From an uncultured Bacteroidaceae bacterium (GTDB lineage Bacteria > Bacteroidota > Bacteroidia > Bacteroidales > Bacteroidaceae): DNA of 34,243 nt. Positions within the stretch are counted from its first letter, which is position 1. Every line of letters starts with the position of its first letter. Location of the stretch: the NCBI GenBank assembly GCA_905234605.1, contig CAJOIE010000016.1, positions 1 through 34,243 on the forward strand. The letters run 5' to 3'. Positions 1-7,569 of this stretch are shown here, piece after piece. The notes beneath the pieces were generated by a model. The model was not told the origin of the DNA. It searched no databases and saw nothing but the letters and a program-made list of their open reading frames with translations. The translations under genes and the position numbers were made by a program.

Positions 1-650
1 ACGGTGCCGTAGGAGCTGGAGGTGCAGTATTTGGTCATGGTATCTTCGCTGCCGTTGCACCACTTGTAGGTGCTCCAATAGTAGGTGCTCTTGGGTGAGG
101 TCTCGCCCCAGGCGAAGTAGTCGCCGTAGTCCGCAGGAGTAGAGGCACCAACGTTGCAGCAGGCGAACTTCACACCGGTGCCCATGTCGATGGCGTGAGG
201 GTGGTTGTTGTCGGGGCAGAGGCCGAGCGGGTCGGGGCCATAGCAGGCCTGCGTGACGCTGATCGTAGCGGTCAGGCCACCGCCGATGAGGATGACGGTG
301 GCGGTGCGATCCGAGGTCGTGGTGTTGGCTGCTGCTGTGACCACGATGTCGGCAGCACCCGACTTCACGGCAGTGAGCCACGAGGCATCGGTGCTCACCT
401 CGACATCGAGATTGGTGTCGAGGCTATAGCGGCGGCTGCCGCCCGTAGGTGGCAGTGTCGCCACAGTGCCAGAGGGTATGAGATAGTTGCCATTGCGCGA
501 TGCCGTCCAGCCGTCGCCCCATGCGTTGCCGTCCTCGCAGGCACTGAGGCAGCATACGGCGAGCACGAGCCACAGTGTGCGGCGGAGGGAGGCGGGAAAT
601 GGGTAGCGAGCGTATGCCTGGGTGCGCCATTGTATATTGAGAGTTGTCAT
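1..650 (-). CDS. Surface lipoprotein, BACON-like plus paralogous-domain repeat (3' end off the window)
   Basis: The reading frame opens with ATG at 650 and runs off the left edge, so only the first 216 residues are visible. A hydrophobic stretch at about residues 25-37 ends in the lipobox LSAC, so this should be a lipoprotein exported by the Sec/SPII route and probably displayed on the outer membrane. Residues about 50-135 form a beta-rich domain with a DASWLTAV motif, as in BACON domains. Then comes a segment with GVKFACCNVGAS and FAWGE, typical of the Fibrobacter-type major paralogous domain found in many Bacteroidales surface proteins. The substrate is unknown. It lies 76 bp downstream of the PEGA gene on the same strand, and I see no clear -7 box in the gap, so co-transcription is likely. 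The frame and lipobox are read directly; the domain names are my recognition without a search. Confidence 0.75.
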   Translation of the reverse strand, partial: MTTLNIQWRTQAYARYPFPASLRRTLWLVLAVCCLSACEDGNAWGDGWTASRNGNYLIPSGTVATLPPTGGSRRYSLDTNLDVEVSTDASWLTAVKSGAADIVVTAAANTTTSDRTATVILIGGGLTATISVTQACYGPDPLGLCPDNNHPHAIDMGTGVKFACCNVGASTPADYGDYFAWGETSPKSTYYWSTYKWCNGSEDTMTKYCTSSSYGT

Positions 651-726
651 ATCCGGTGTATTGTTGTTACCTATTCGTGGTTGAAGACCATCCGCAAACG
701 GGATGCCTGCGCAGCATGGCCGTTGC

Positions 727-2556
727 TCAGAACACTAAGCTCAGGCCGAGGCGCACGTTGAAGCCTGAGCTCCAGCCCTTGACGGTAGATGAGATGTCGG
801 CCACTTGCTCATAGACATCGGACTTCTGCACGGGCAGGAAGAGTTCAGGCGCGGCAAAGAGTGCGAGGTGGTTGAGCACGGCATACTCTGCGCGCAGGCC
901 CACTGTGGCAGCCACGGCATGGCCTTTTGAGTCTCCGTCGTCGCTCTTCATCCGCACGATGGTGGCACCTGCCTGCGGCGTCAGTCGCGCACTGGTGCCG
1001 AGGATGATGCCGTAGCCGGCTCGCACGCCTATGGCATTGGCCTTATAGGTGCACCCGCGCGGCCGTGATACCGTGCCGGAGGCGTTGTTCCAGTAGACGG
1101 TCTCGCTCTCCTGCAGGCCCGTGCCGTAGCTGACATCGATGTTGATGCCACCGATGTAGGCACCCATTCCGCCGCCTGCGGCCGTCATGCTGCCGGCCTG
1201 GAACATGCCGTAGGCATAGGCTTGCATGGGTGTCAGCCGCTGTCGCTGCAGCGACAGCGTCAGCTGGGGGTTGGAGCTGTCGAGGTGCACACGGCGCGAG
1301 TATGTGCGGTAGTGAGGCAGTGTGAGGCGCAGGTCGTAGTCGCCCGAAGCCATGTCGGCACTATAGGGTGTGCGTCCTACATCCTTGCCGTTGATGCTGA
1401 GGCGAGCCTGCGAGGGTGTGGAGGCTATGGTCATGCGGGTCATGTCGGAGAGTGCCACCTCGACCGCCGTGGTCTGGTCTTCCTCCACCTCCACGGTGCG
1501 TGTCTCTGTCTGGTGGTTGGCCCGCCGCAGTGTGATCTGGTGGCGGCCTATGATGACATCGGGGATGTTCATGGGCGTGGTGCCCACCTCTTTGCCGTCG
1601 AGCTCGATGGTGGCTCCCGAGGGGGACGTTATTACGCCTATGATGCCCGTTATGGGCGTCGGTGCAGGCAGCGTGACGGTCTGTGCCTCGCCGCGTTTCA
1701 CGTTGATGTAGGCCGTGGCCGGTTTGTGGCGAGCCCGCTGGCATTCCACATGATAGGGCTCTGGCCGCTCGGCCAGTCTGCCCGACCAAGAGCCGCGCGC
1801 CAGTTGCTGCCCGTCGAGCAGTATGTCGACATCGTCTGCCGCGCCCTTGAGGGTGACCTCAGCATAGTTGGGCAGGAGGGTGACGGCCTCTGTGTGGATG
1901 TCACGGCGCGAGTTGAGGGTGAAACGACCCTCGGCAGGCAGATAGTCGCTCGAGGTGATGCGATATGTGTATGTGCCGAAAGGCAGGCTGTGCGATGCCA
2001 CGCCGTTGTCATCTGCCACGCCGAACATCTCCTCGCTGCCTTGCTCCGCCTTGATGAAGATGGCTGCCTTGGCATCGGCCGGCCGCAGCTCGAAGGAGAC
2101 TATCTGTGTGAGCACACGCGGCCCCGTGGTGGACAGGATCATCGTGTAGTTGCCGCCGGCTTGCAGCGTCATGCCTAACGGGTATTTCTCTATCTTAGCG
2201 TAGCCCTGACGAGTGATGGTTACTTGCTTGGCTCCTTTCTGGACGTAGACATAGAGGCCATCATCGTGGTTCACGGCGTCAATCTCAGAGTTAATCCAGC
2301 CGAAGTCGAAGTGGTAGGCGCGCAGGTCATCGTTGGGCACGGCCGACGTCACCTTGATGAGGGCAAACGGGATGCCATTGGCTACGTCCATACGTCTGGC
2401 CGTATTCTGTGCGGACATGTCGAAGGAGCTTGCCTCGAAGGAGACGACACGCATGGTGGCCTGCTGGGCCATAGCCGGCACATGGGCGACGAGGAGCAGT
2501 AGTGCCAGTGCCTTGCGCACTTTGCTCCACACAGGGTGTTGGTGTGTAGACATCAT
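727..2556 (-). CDS. PEGA-domain envelope protein
   Basis: This is a 609-residue exported protein. Residues 1-30 are a signal peptide (basic start, ALALLLLVAHVPAMAQ). Two consecutive PEGA-type modules at about residues 300-440 show the hallmark phrases SPSGATIELDGKEVGTTP and STPSQARLSINGKDVGRTP. The last ~160 residues are rich in alternating aromatic and small residues and end in a beta-strand with terminal Phe (RLGLSLVF), which suggests an outer-membrane-inserted or barrel-like C-terminus. PEGA modules are surface beta-domains of uncertain ligand. ATG codons at 2556 and 2553 are both possible starts; I use the first. A -7 box at 2602-2594 gives a leader of about 30 nt. Function is unknown beyond a cell-envelope role. 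Confidence 0.8.
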   Translation of the reverse strand: MMSTHQHPVWSKVRKALALLLLVAHVPAMAQQATMRVVSFEASSFDMSAQNTARRMDVANGIPFALIKVTSAVPNDDLRAYHFDFGWINSEIDAVNHDDGLYVYVQKGAKQVTITRQGYAKIEKYPLGMTLQAGGNYTMILSTTGPRVLTQIVSFELRPADAKAAIFIKAEQGSEEMFGVADDNGVASHSLPFGTYTYRITSSDYLPAEGRFTLNSRRDIHTEAVTLLPNYAEVTLKGAADDVDILLDGQQLARGSWSGRLAERPEPYHVECQRARHKPATAYINVKRGEAQTVTLPAPTPITGIIGVITSPSGATIELDGKEVGTTPMNIPDVIIGRHQITLRRANHQTETRTVEVEEDQTTAVEVALSDMTRMTIASTPSQARLSINGKDVGRTPYSADMASGDYDLRLTLPHYRTYSRRVHLDSSNPQLTLSLQRQRLTPMQAYAYGMFQAGSMTAAGGGMGAYIGGINIDVSYGTGLQESETVYWNNASGTVSRPRGCTYKANAIGVRAGYGIILGTSARLTPQAGATIVRMKSDDGDSKGHAVAATVGLRAEYAVLNHLALFAAPELFLPVQKSDVYEQVADISSTVKGWSSGFNVRLGLSLVF

Positions 2557-2593
2557 AAGATAGGTGAATGTTTATGCATTTGCCATATTTCTT

Positions 2594-2602
2594 GCAAATG
2601 TA
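2594..2602 (-). promoter_or_regulatory. Promoter of the PEGA gene
   Basis: TACATTTGC on the minus strand matches the Bacteroidetes -7 consensus TAnnTTTG. Transcription should start near 2588, about 30 nt before the ATG at 2556. No convincing -33 TTG is seen. Confidence 0.6.
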
Positions 2603-2655
2603 TTGAAAGTATGATGGAAACCTTACTTAATGAGCAAAAAACATATAGCAACAGC

Positions 2656-2663
2656 TATCTTTG
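2656..2663 (+). promoter_or_regulatory. Promoter of the GH16 gene
   Basis: TATCTTTG on the plus strand fits TAnnTTTG. It lies 54 bp from, and divergent to, the PEGA promoter. A start near 2669 would give the GH16 mRNA a leader of about 200 nt that contains the whole repeat array at 2686-2808. Confidence 0.5.
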
Positions 2664-2685
2664 CGTCGACAAGTGGCTGCGATAC

Positions 2686-2808
2686 ACCTTGCCAGGTGCC
2701 TGCGGCAGCTCCGCACGCTGCCCGCAGACACCATGCAGGGTATGCCTGCAGCACTGTGCAGGGTGATGCCGAAGACCGTGCACCGCGTACGACATCACCA
2801 TGCAGGGT
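2686..2808. repeat. Phased palindromic array A (22-23 bp period)
   Basis: This array occupies part of the 315-bp gene-free stretch between the PEGA and GH16 starts. The TGCA-type centres are at 2691.5, 2713.5, 2735.5, 2758.5, 2780.5 and 2802.5, giving intervals of 22, 22, 23, 22 and 22. The 12-mers in order are ACCTTGCCAGGT, GCTCCGCACGCT (degenerate), ACCATGCAGGGT, ACTGTGCAGGGT, ACCGTGCACCGC (one good half) and ACCATGCAGGGT. The 10-11 nt linkers differ from one another. It sits between the GH16 promoter and its start codon. Confidence 0.85.
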
Positions 2809-2871
2809 GATTGGCCACGAACATACACGCCTCCTCCGAACACTGTCGGCACCAACAATAGCTTCATCCCA

Positions 2872-3798
2872 ATGTACAAGCCTTTCCACCAGTCAGTCCT
2901 TTATGCATGCCTCTGCGGCGCCTTGCTCTCACCCTTCTGCCATGCCCTCGCGCAGCAGCAGTGGCGGTTGGTGTGGGCCGATGAGTTCGACTACACGGGG
3001 TGCCCCGACACGGCGCGATGGGACTTCGAACATGGCTTCGTGCGCAACCAGGAGCTGCAATGGTATCAGGAGGACAATGCCCGTGTGGCCGATGGCGTGC
3101 TGCGCATCACGGCACGCGCCGAAAGCATCGCGAACCCGCACTATGAGGCCGGCAGCCACGACTGGCGGCGTGCGCGGCGCGAGGGTGCCTTCACCAGTGC
3201 GTGCATACACACGCGCCGCCACTTCAGCTTCCGCTACGGCCGCCTTGTGGTGCGCGCACGCATCCCCGTGGCTTCGGGCGCGTGGCCGGCGATATGGACA
3301 TTGGGCAACCGATGGGGCTGGCCGGCCTGCGGCGAGATAGACGTGATGGAGTTCTACCGCGTGCCACCTGCGCAGATGGGCATACACCATGAGACACAAA
3401 GCCGTGAGCGCTCGGTGCCCGTCATACTGGCCAATGCCTGCTGGCAGGGCAGCAACGGGCGCGACGCATGGAACACTACGCGCACGCCCTACGGCCATTT
3501 CACCGAGCGCGACTCGCTGTGGGCGGAACGTTTCCACACTTGGAGCATGGACTGGACACCCGACAGCATCAGCATCTGCCTTGACGATGAACGGCTCAGC
3601 CTGATAGCCACCTCGGAGAGTGACCGCGGCGGCGGACGGCATCACGACGTCAATCCCTTTGCCAACGATGTGGAGGGCTTCGGCCACTACATCCTGCTCA
3701 ATCTGGCCATAGGCTCCAGTGGAGGCACGCCCGACATGGCAGCCTTCCCGATGACCTATGAGGTGGACTATGTGCGCGTCTACCAGCGTGAGGATTAG
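2872..3798 (+). CDS. Secreted GH16 beta-glucanase (laminarinase-like)
   Basis: This is a 308-residue glycoside hydrolase family 16 enzyme. It begins with a signal peptide (MYKPFHQSVLYACLCGALL, cleaved near ALAQ), so it acts in the periplasm or on the cell surface. The family signature ExDxxE is present as GEIDVMEF, with nucleophile E155, D157 and acid/base E160. The N-terminal WADEF and the C-terminal VDYVRVYQ are also typical of GH16. Members close to this form cut beta-1,3 or mixed beta-1,3/1,4 glucans; the exact linkage cannot be read from sequence. The frame is open from 2800, but those 24 extra residues come from the repeat array and precede the signal peptide, so I take ATG 2872. Its stop codon overlaps the stop of the convergent TonB receptor. 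Confidence 0.9.
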   Translation: MYKPFHQSVLYACLCGALLSPFCHALAQQQWRLVWADEFDYTGCPDTARWDFEHGFVRNQELQWYQEDNARVADGVLRITARAESIANPHYEAGSHDWRRARREGAFTSACIHTRRHFSFRYGRLVVRARIPVASGAWPAIWTLGNRWGWPACGEIDVMEFYRVPPAQMGIHHETQSRERSVPVILANACWQGSNGRDAWNTTRTPYGHFTERDSLWAERFHTWSMDWTPDSISICLDDERLSLIATSESDRGGGRHHDVNPFANDVEGFGHYILLNLAIGSSGGTPDMAAFPMTYEVDYVRVYQRED

Positions 3799-5711
3799 AA
3801 CGTGGTGTGTATGCCGGCCATCAGCGTGGCGCGCGGCATGGGGTAGCCTGCATTGATTTCATACTTCCGCGCAAGGAGGTTCTCTCCGCGCACCCATACC
3901 TTCACCTGCGGCACCACACGGTATGCCACGGCACCATTGACCAGCACGACATTCTCCTCGTGCCCCGTGGCCACGTCTGTGCACAGGCCTGCGACATACT
4001 GCACGCCGGCATTCACCTCGAGGGCACGCAACCTGTAGGCAGCACCCGCATAGGCCTTCAGCTCGGGGGCTGCCAGCAGTGGCGTGTCCATGTGCAGATA
4101 GGAAGCATTGGCATTGGTGCGCCAATGGGCATTGATAGCGTATGAGGCCTCAAGCTCCATGCCATAGTGCTCGCGGCGGCCTGTGTTGTAGTTGGCCGCA
4201 CGCCCGAGGGCCGGCACCATGGTGGTGGCTATGAGGTTGTCGGCACGAAGGTAGAACACGTTGATGCCATAGCTGAGAGAGCCGTCGGCCGGATGGTGCT
4301 TCCAAGCCACCTCATAGTTCCACAGACGCTCAGGCTCAAGGTCGGGATTGGCAATGCCGTAGAGGTACATCTCGCGCAGCGTGGGAGCACGGAAGCCCTT
4401 GCCGGCAGTGAGCTTGAGCTGACCGTCGGCCACGGGGCGCACCACGATGCCGCCCTGAGGCACGAGCTCCGTGCCGGCTTCGCTATGATGGTCGTAGCGC
4501 AGGCCTGCCTCGATGGTGAGCCACGACGTGATGTCCTGACGCAGGTCGGCATAGGCTGCCAGCTCGGTGAGCGTGCGGTCGAGAGGATAGTGCATGTTCT
4601 GCTCCATGGGGCGGGCCCAGTGCTCGTGGGTGAGCAGCTTGCTGTTCCAGCATTCACCATGAATGCGCTGGTAGTCGGCACCAACGGTTATCCAGTTGCC
4701 TGGGATGAGGCTCACGCCCTGACTGACGCTCACGCCGGTAAGGGCATCGCGTGAACGGAACAGGTAGTCGCGCGGCAGGGCATCGGCCGTGTGCCCGTCG
4801 TTTATCTTGTGACGGCCGAAGTTGTGGTACACACTGAGCGAGCCGGCCGTGCGGTCGTAGCTGTTCTCTACCCTCACCTGCGCCACGCCCCTGTTAATCC
4901 ACTGGCGGGCATCAACAAGGGGAGCACTCTCAGGCCCAGGGTTGGAAGCGGCGAAATGGGTAAAGTCGGCCTGCGCCGTGGCACGCCAATGAGCCGACAG
5001 GTCGTAGCCCAGCTTGGCATATCCGCCATACTGGTAGAAACCCATGTCGGGGCGGTGGTTGTCGGAACTCTGGTAGGAAGCAGCCACATCGCTGAAGAAA
5101 CGGCCTGCGCGCACGCTGTTGTGAGCCTCGCTGCTCACGCTGTTGTAGCTGCCGCCGGCAAGGGTGAAGTCGGTGCGCACGCCGTTGTCGTGCTGCTGGC
5201 GCGTGATGATGTTGACCACACCGCCCATGCCGTTGGAGCCATAGAGCAGTGAGGCCGGCCCGCGAACCACTTCCACGCGCTCGGCAAGGAGCGTCTGATA
5301 GGCATCGGCAATGCTATGGCCGAAGATGCCCTGATACTGCGGCTGACCGTCGATGAGCACCACTGCCTGTCCGCTGCCCGCCGAGAGGCCGCGCAGGGTG
5401 ATGCTGCCGGCGGCTCCTGTGCTGACACCGTAGCCCATGACACCACGCGAGGTGACATAGAGGCCTGGCACAAGCTCGGAGAGGGTGGGCAGCATGCTCA
5501 CACGCTCCAGGGCGGTGAGCTGTGAGCGTGGCACAGTGGTCACGGTGGATATGATGTCGGCCTCAGAGGTGGCAGCACGTGTGCCTGTGACCACGACATC
5601 ATGCAGCAGCGAATCGCGAAACATGTCGCCCTCATCTGTCGCGGGGGCAGCTACAAGCTGTGAGGTGCCTGCCACGGCGAGCATGAGGGCGAAGATGGTT
5701 GTATGTGTCAT
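3795..5711 (-). CDS. TonB-dependent outer-membrane receptor
   Basis: This 638-residue protein has a signal peptide (about residues 1-21), a plug domain at roughly residues 40-155, and a 22-strand-type barrel ending in the terminal Phe expected of outer-membrane barrels (GIHTTF). The plug carries clear family phrases: VVVTGTR near the mature N-terminus, VLIDGQPQYQG, and VEVVRGPASLLYGSNGMGGVVNI. It lacks the N-terminal carboxypeptidase-like domain of SusC proteins and has no SusD partner nearby, so it resembles BtuB/siderophore-type receptors more than a glycan SusC. The ligand is unknown. It converges on the GH16 gene with stop codons overlapping at 3795-3798. It has its own promoter at 5761-5754. 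A single copy of the array core overlaps its start codon. Confidence 0.9.
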   Translation of the reverse strand: MTHTTIFALMLAVAGTSQLVAAPATDEGDMFRDSLLHDVVVTGTRAATSEADIISTVTTVPRSQLTALERVSMLPTLSELVPGLYVTSRGVMGYGVSTGAAGSITLRGLSAGSGQAVVLIDGQPQYQGIFGHSIADAYQTLLAERVEVVRGPASLLYGSNGMGGVVNIITRQQHDNGVRTDFTLAGGSYNSVSSEAHNSVRAGRFFSDVAASYQSSDNHRPDMGFYQYGGYAKLGYDLSAHWRATAQADFTHFAASNPGPESAPLVDARQWINRGVAQVRVENSYDRTAGSLSVYHNFGRHKINDGHTADALPRDYLFRSRDALTGVSVSQGVSLIPGNWITVGADYQRIHGECWNSKLLTHEHWARPMEQNMHYPLDRTLTELAAYADLRQDITSWLTIEAGLRYDHHSEAGTELVPQGGIVVRPVADGQLKLTAGKGFRAPTLREMYLYGIANPDLEPERLWNYEVAWKHHPADGSLSYGINVFYLRADNLIATTMVPALGRAANYNTGRREHYGMELEASYAINAHWRTNANASYLHMDTPLLAAPELKAYAGAAYRLRALEVNAGVQYVAGLCTDVATGHEENVVLVNGAVAYRVVPQVKVWVRGENLLARKYEINAGYPMPRATLMAGIHTTF

Positions 5712-5718
5712 GCAGGGT
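5707..5718. repeat. Solitary array-core-like site over the TonB receptor start
   Basis: GTCATGCAGGGT matches the right half and centre of ACCnTGCAnGGT and covers the initiator ATG (5711-5709, minus strand). No in-phase neighbour is visible 22 bp either side, so it may be a remnant, a single site or chance. Confidence 0.35.
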
Positions 5719-5753
5719 GCAGTGAAAAGGAGGAGTCAGTGCAAAATGTGTCA

Positions 5754-5761
5754 CAAAAGTA
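5754..5761 (-). promoter_or_regulatory. Promoter of the TonB receptor gene
   Basis: TACTTTTG on the minus strand is a perfect TAnnTTTG box. The predicted start near 5748 leaves a leader of about 37 nt. It faces away from the ridA promoter 22 bp further on. Confidence 0.6.
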
Positions 5762-5782
5762 AAGGATATTAGCATATCTGCC

Positions 5783-5790
5783 TACTTTTG
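5783..5790 (+). promoter_or_regulatory. ridA: Promoter of ridA
   Basis: TACTTTTG followed by C matches the -7 consensus. The predicted start near 5796 gives a GC-rich leader of about 110 nt before ATG 5907. The leader contains a small caccc/gggtg stem (5847-5868) but no recognised riboswitch. Confidence 0.6.
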
Positions 5791-5906
5791 CAAAGAAAAC
5801 TGTCAGCCATTCGGCCACCCCATCCGGCCATCTTGCTGTGCCGCCGCACCCTACCCACTGAGAGGGTGGCTGGAAGGGGGCTTAACCTACCAACTATCTC
5901 ATCTAC

Positions 5907-6287
5907 ATGTCACAACCCATTGCCACAGCGGCCGCTCCCGCTGCCATCGGCCCTTACTCACAGGCCATACGTGTGGGCAACCTCGTGTTCTGCTCCGGCC
6001 AGTTGCCAATAGACCCTGCCACTGGCACCTTCCCCGAAGGCGGCATCGAGGCACAGACACGACAGTCGCTACGCAACGTCGCGGCAATACTGCAAGCCGC
6101 AGGCACCGACCTGGCACATGCAGTGAAGACCACCGTGATGCTCGCATCCATGGACGACTTTGCAGCCATGAACACTGTCTACGCCGAGGCTTTCACAGCC
6201 CCCTACCCTGCCCGCTCGGCCGTGGCAGTCAAGAGTTTGCCTAAGGGAGCCCTTGTTGAGATTGAAGTGGTGGCTGAGATAGCTTGA
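5907..6287 (+). CDS. ridA: RidA family reactive enamine/imine deaminase
   Basis: This 126-residue cytosolic protein aligns end to end with the RidA/YjgF family (usual length about 125-130). RidA hydrolyses 2-aminoacrylate and related reactive enamines made by PLP enzymes, protecting those enzymes and releasing ammonia. The conserved features are IGPYSQA, FCSGQLP near residues 28-34, PARSAV containing the substrate-binding arginine (R103), and the VEIEVVA strand with the conserved glutamate (E118). The R-to-E distance of 15 residues equals that in well-studied RidA proteins. It is monocistronic, with its own promoter, and it converges on the MFS gene across a GC-rich inverted repeat. Confidence 0.95.
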   Translation: MSQPIATAAAPAAIGPYSQAIRVGNLVFCSGQLPIDPATGTFPEGGIEAQTRQSLRNVAAILQAAGTDLAHAVKTTVMLASMDDFAAMNTVYAEAFTAPYPARSAVAVKSLPKGALVEIEVVAEIA

Positions 6288-6298
6288 GGCTACAACTT

Positions 6299-6344
6299 CC
6301 CGCGAGCCGCCCTCGCCGCCTCGCAGAGGCTGGCCACTCGCGGG
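6299..6344. terminator. GC-rich inverted repeat between convergent ridA and MFS genes
   Basis: CCCGCGAG (6299-6306) pairs perfectly with CTCGCGGG (6337-6344), and an inner stem GCCTC/GAGGC sits at 6318-6330. It fills most of the 57-bp gap between the two stop codons. There is no T-run on either strand, so intrinsic termination is only possible, not clear. Confidence 0.4.
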
Positions 6345-7565
6345 TTATGCGGCTTGCAGCTGCACGCTTACTCTCTGATAGAACTGCCTCGTGGCGACAA
6401 AGAAGAGGACGGTGCCTGCAAGCTGCATCACAGCCGTGATACCGAAAGCAGCCATGTAGCCCAGATGCTCGGCCACGACACCGCCCGCGACCACACCCAG
6501 ACCAATGCCCACATCCCACGAGATGAGCAGGGTGCTGTTGGCTGTGCCCCGTTCATTATGGTGGGCCAGCGAGATTATCATGTTCTGGAAGGCAGGCCAG
6601 ATGTGACCATTGCCAAGACCCAACAGCAGTGCCGAGAGATAGTAGCCCGCGGCATTCGGCGAGAGCACGAACAGGCTGTAGGCAACGGATGACACCACTA
6701 CGCCCTGGGCAGCGTTGCGCACCATGCGCCCCTCGCGTAACGACTTAGCTCCGCTCAGGCGCGATGCCACAAGACCGAGCGAGAGCAGCAGGAACCATGT
6801 GCCCGTGCCACCGGTTATGCCCATGACATCGTGCGAGTAGATGGCAACATAGTTGGACAAGACACCGAAGCAGAAACCGAAGAACACCATATTGACAGCC
6901 AGCAGCCAACCGCGCAGCAGGAAGAAACGGTCCAGACGCAGCCATCCGCCAGCCTCTGCCTGTGCTGCCGGCACTCTGCCCCCTGCCCCTTCACGGCCTG
7001 TACGGACCTTCACCGCGCTGTCGACAGCCATGCCCAGGGCCGCAATGATGAGAGCCAGCCAGAAGAGCAGTTCAAAGCTCGCCGTGGCACGATAGACATA
7101 GATGGCTACAGTAGGAGCTATGGCCATCGCCAGATTGTTGGAGAGTCCATAGTAGCCGATGCCCTCGCCCCGACGCTCACTTGGCAGGACATCGATGGCC
7201 ACTGTGGAGTTGGCCACCGTGAGGGCGCCAAAGGGTGCTCCATGGAGCGTGCGCACAATGGTGAAGAGCAACAGCGAACCGGCACCGAGGTATCCGCCGA
7301 AGAAGACCACGAAGAGCGCGAAGCACACCATGAGCACCCGCTTGCGGGGGAAGGTGTCGACAAGGAAACCGCTGAAGGGGCGTGCCAGCAAGGCTGTCAG
7401 CGTGTAGCCACTGAGCACCATGCCCACCACGTCCTTGGTAGCATCGAACCGCTCTACGAGATACATTGGGAGCAGCGGCGTGAGCAGATAGAAGGCAAAG
7501 AAGAGCGCGAAGTTTGCCGCCATGACGCAGCAGTAGTTGCGGTTCCAGAGCTTAGGTGCCATCAT
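6345..7565 (-). CDS. MFS transporter (12 TM, drug/metabolite efflux-like)
   Basis: This is a 406-residue inner-membrane transporter of the major facilitator superfamily. Twelve hydrophobic segments can be counted. The loop after TM2 has the family motif as GFLVDTFPRKRVLM, and TM3-TM4 carries RTLHGAPFGALTVANSTVAID. The sequence resembles YfcJ/AraJ-type exporters, but the substrate cannot be assigned. The frame is open up to 7670, yet the first 35 residues lie inside the upstream gene. ATG 7565 follows the esterase stop (TGA at 7572-7570) by only 4 nt, so the two genes are translationally coupled and probably serve one process, for example moving a product released by the esterase. Confidence 0.85.
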   Translation of the reverse strand: MMAPKLWNRNYCCVMAANFALFFAFYLLTPLLPMYLVERFDATKDVVGMVLSGYTLTALLARPFSGFLVDTFPRKRVLMVCFALFVVFFGGYLGAGSLLLFTIVRTLHGAPFGALTVANSTVAIDVLPSERRGEGIGYYGLSNNLAMAIAPTVAIYVYRATASFELLFWLALIIAALGMAVDSAVKVRTGREGAGGRVPAAQAEAGGWLRLDRFFLLRGWLLAVNMVFFGFCFGVLSNYVAIYSHDVMGITGGTGTWFLLLSLGLVASRLSGAKSLREGRMVRNAAQGVVVSSVAYSLFVLSPNAAGYYLSALLLGLGNGHIWPAFQNMIISLAHHNERGTANSTLLISWDVGIGLGVVAGGVVAEHLGYMAAFGITAVMQLAGTVLFFVATRQFYQRVSVQLQAA

Positions 7566-7569
7566 GGTG

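Noticed and set aside
195..761. A 188-codon plus-strand frame at the left edge
   Set aside because: The minus-strand lipoprotein (1-650) has a signal peptide, lipobox and recognisable domains in the same DNA.
2686..2808. Arrays as insertion-sequence ends or integron attC sites
   Set aside because: There is no transposase or integrase, no target duplication, and the 22-bp phased repetition does not fit either type.
5847..5868. A TPP-type riboswitch suggested by CTGAGA in the ridA leader
   Set aside because: Only the short CTGAGA string is present; the other conserved segments and helices of the thi element are missing, and ridA is not a thiamin gene in context.
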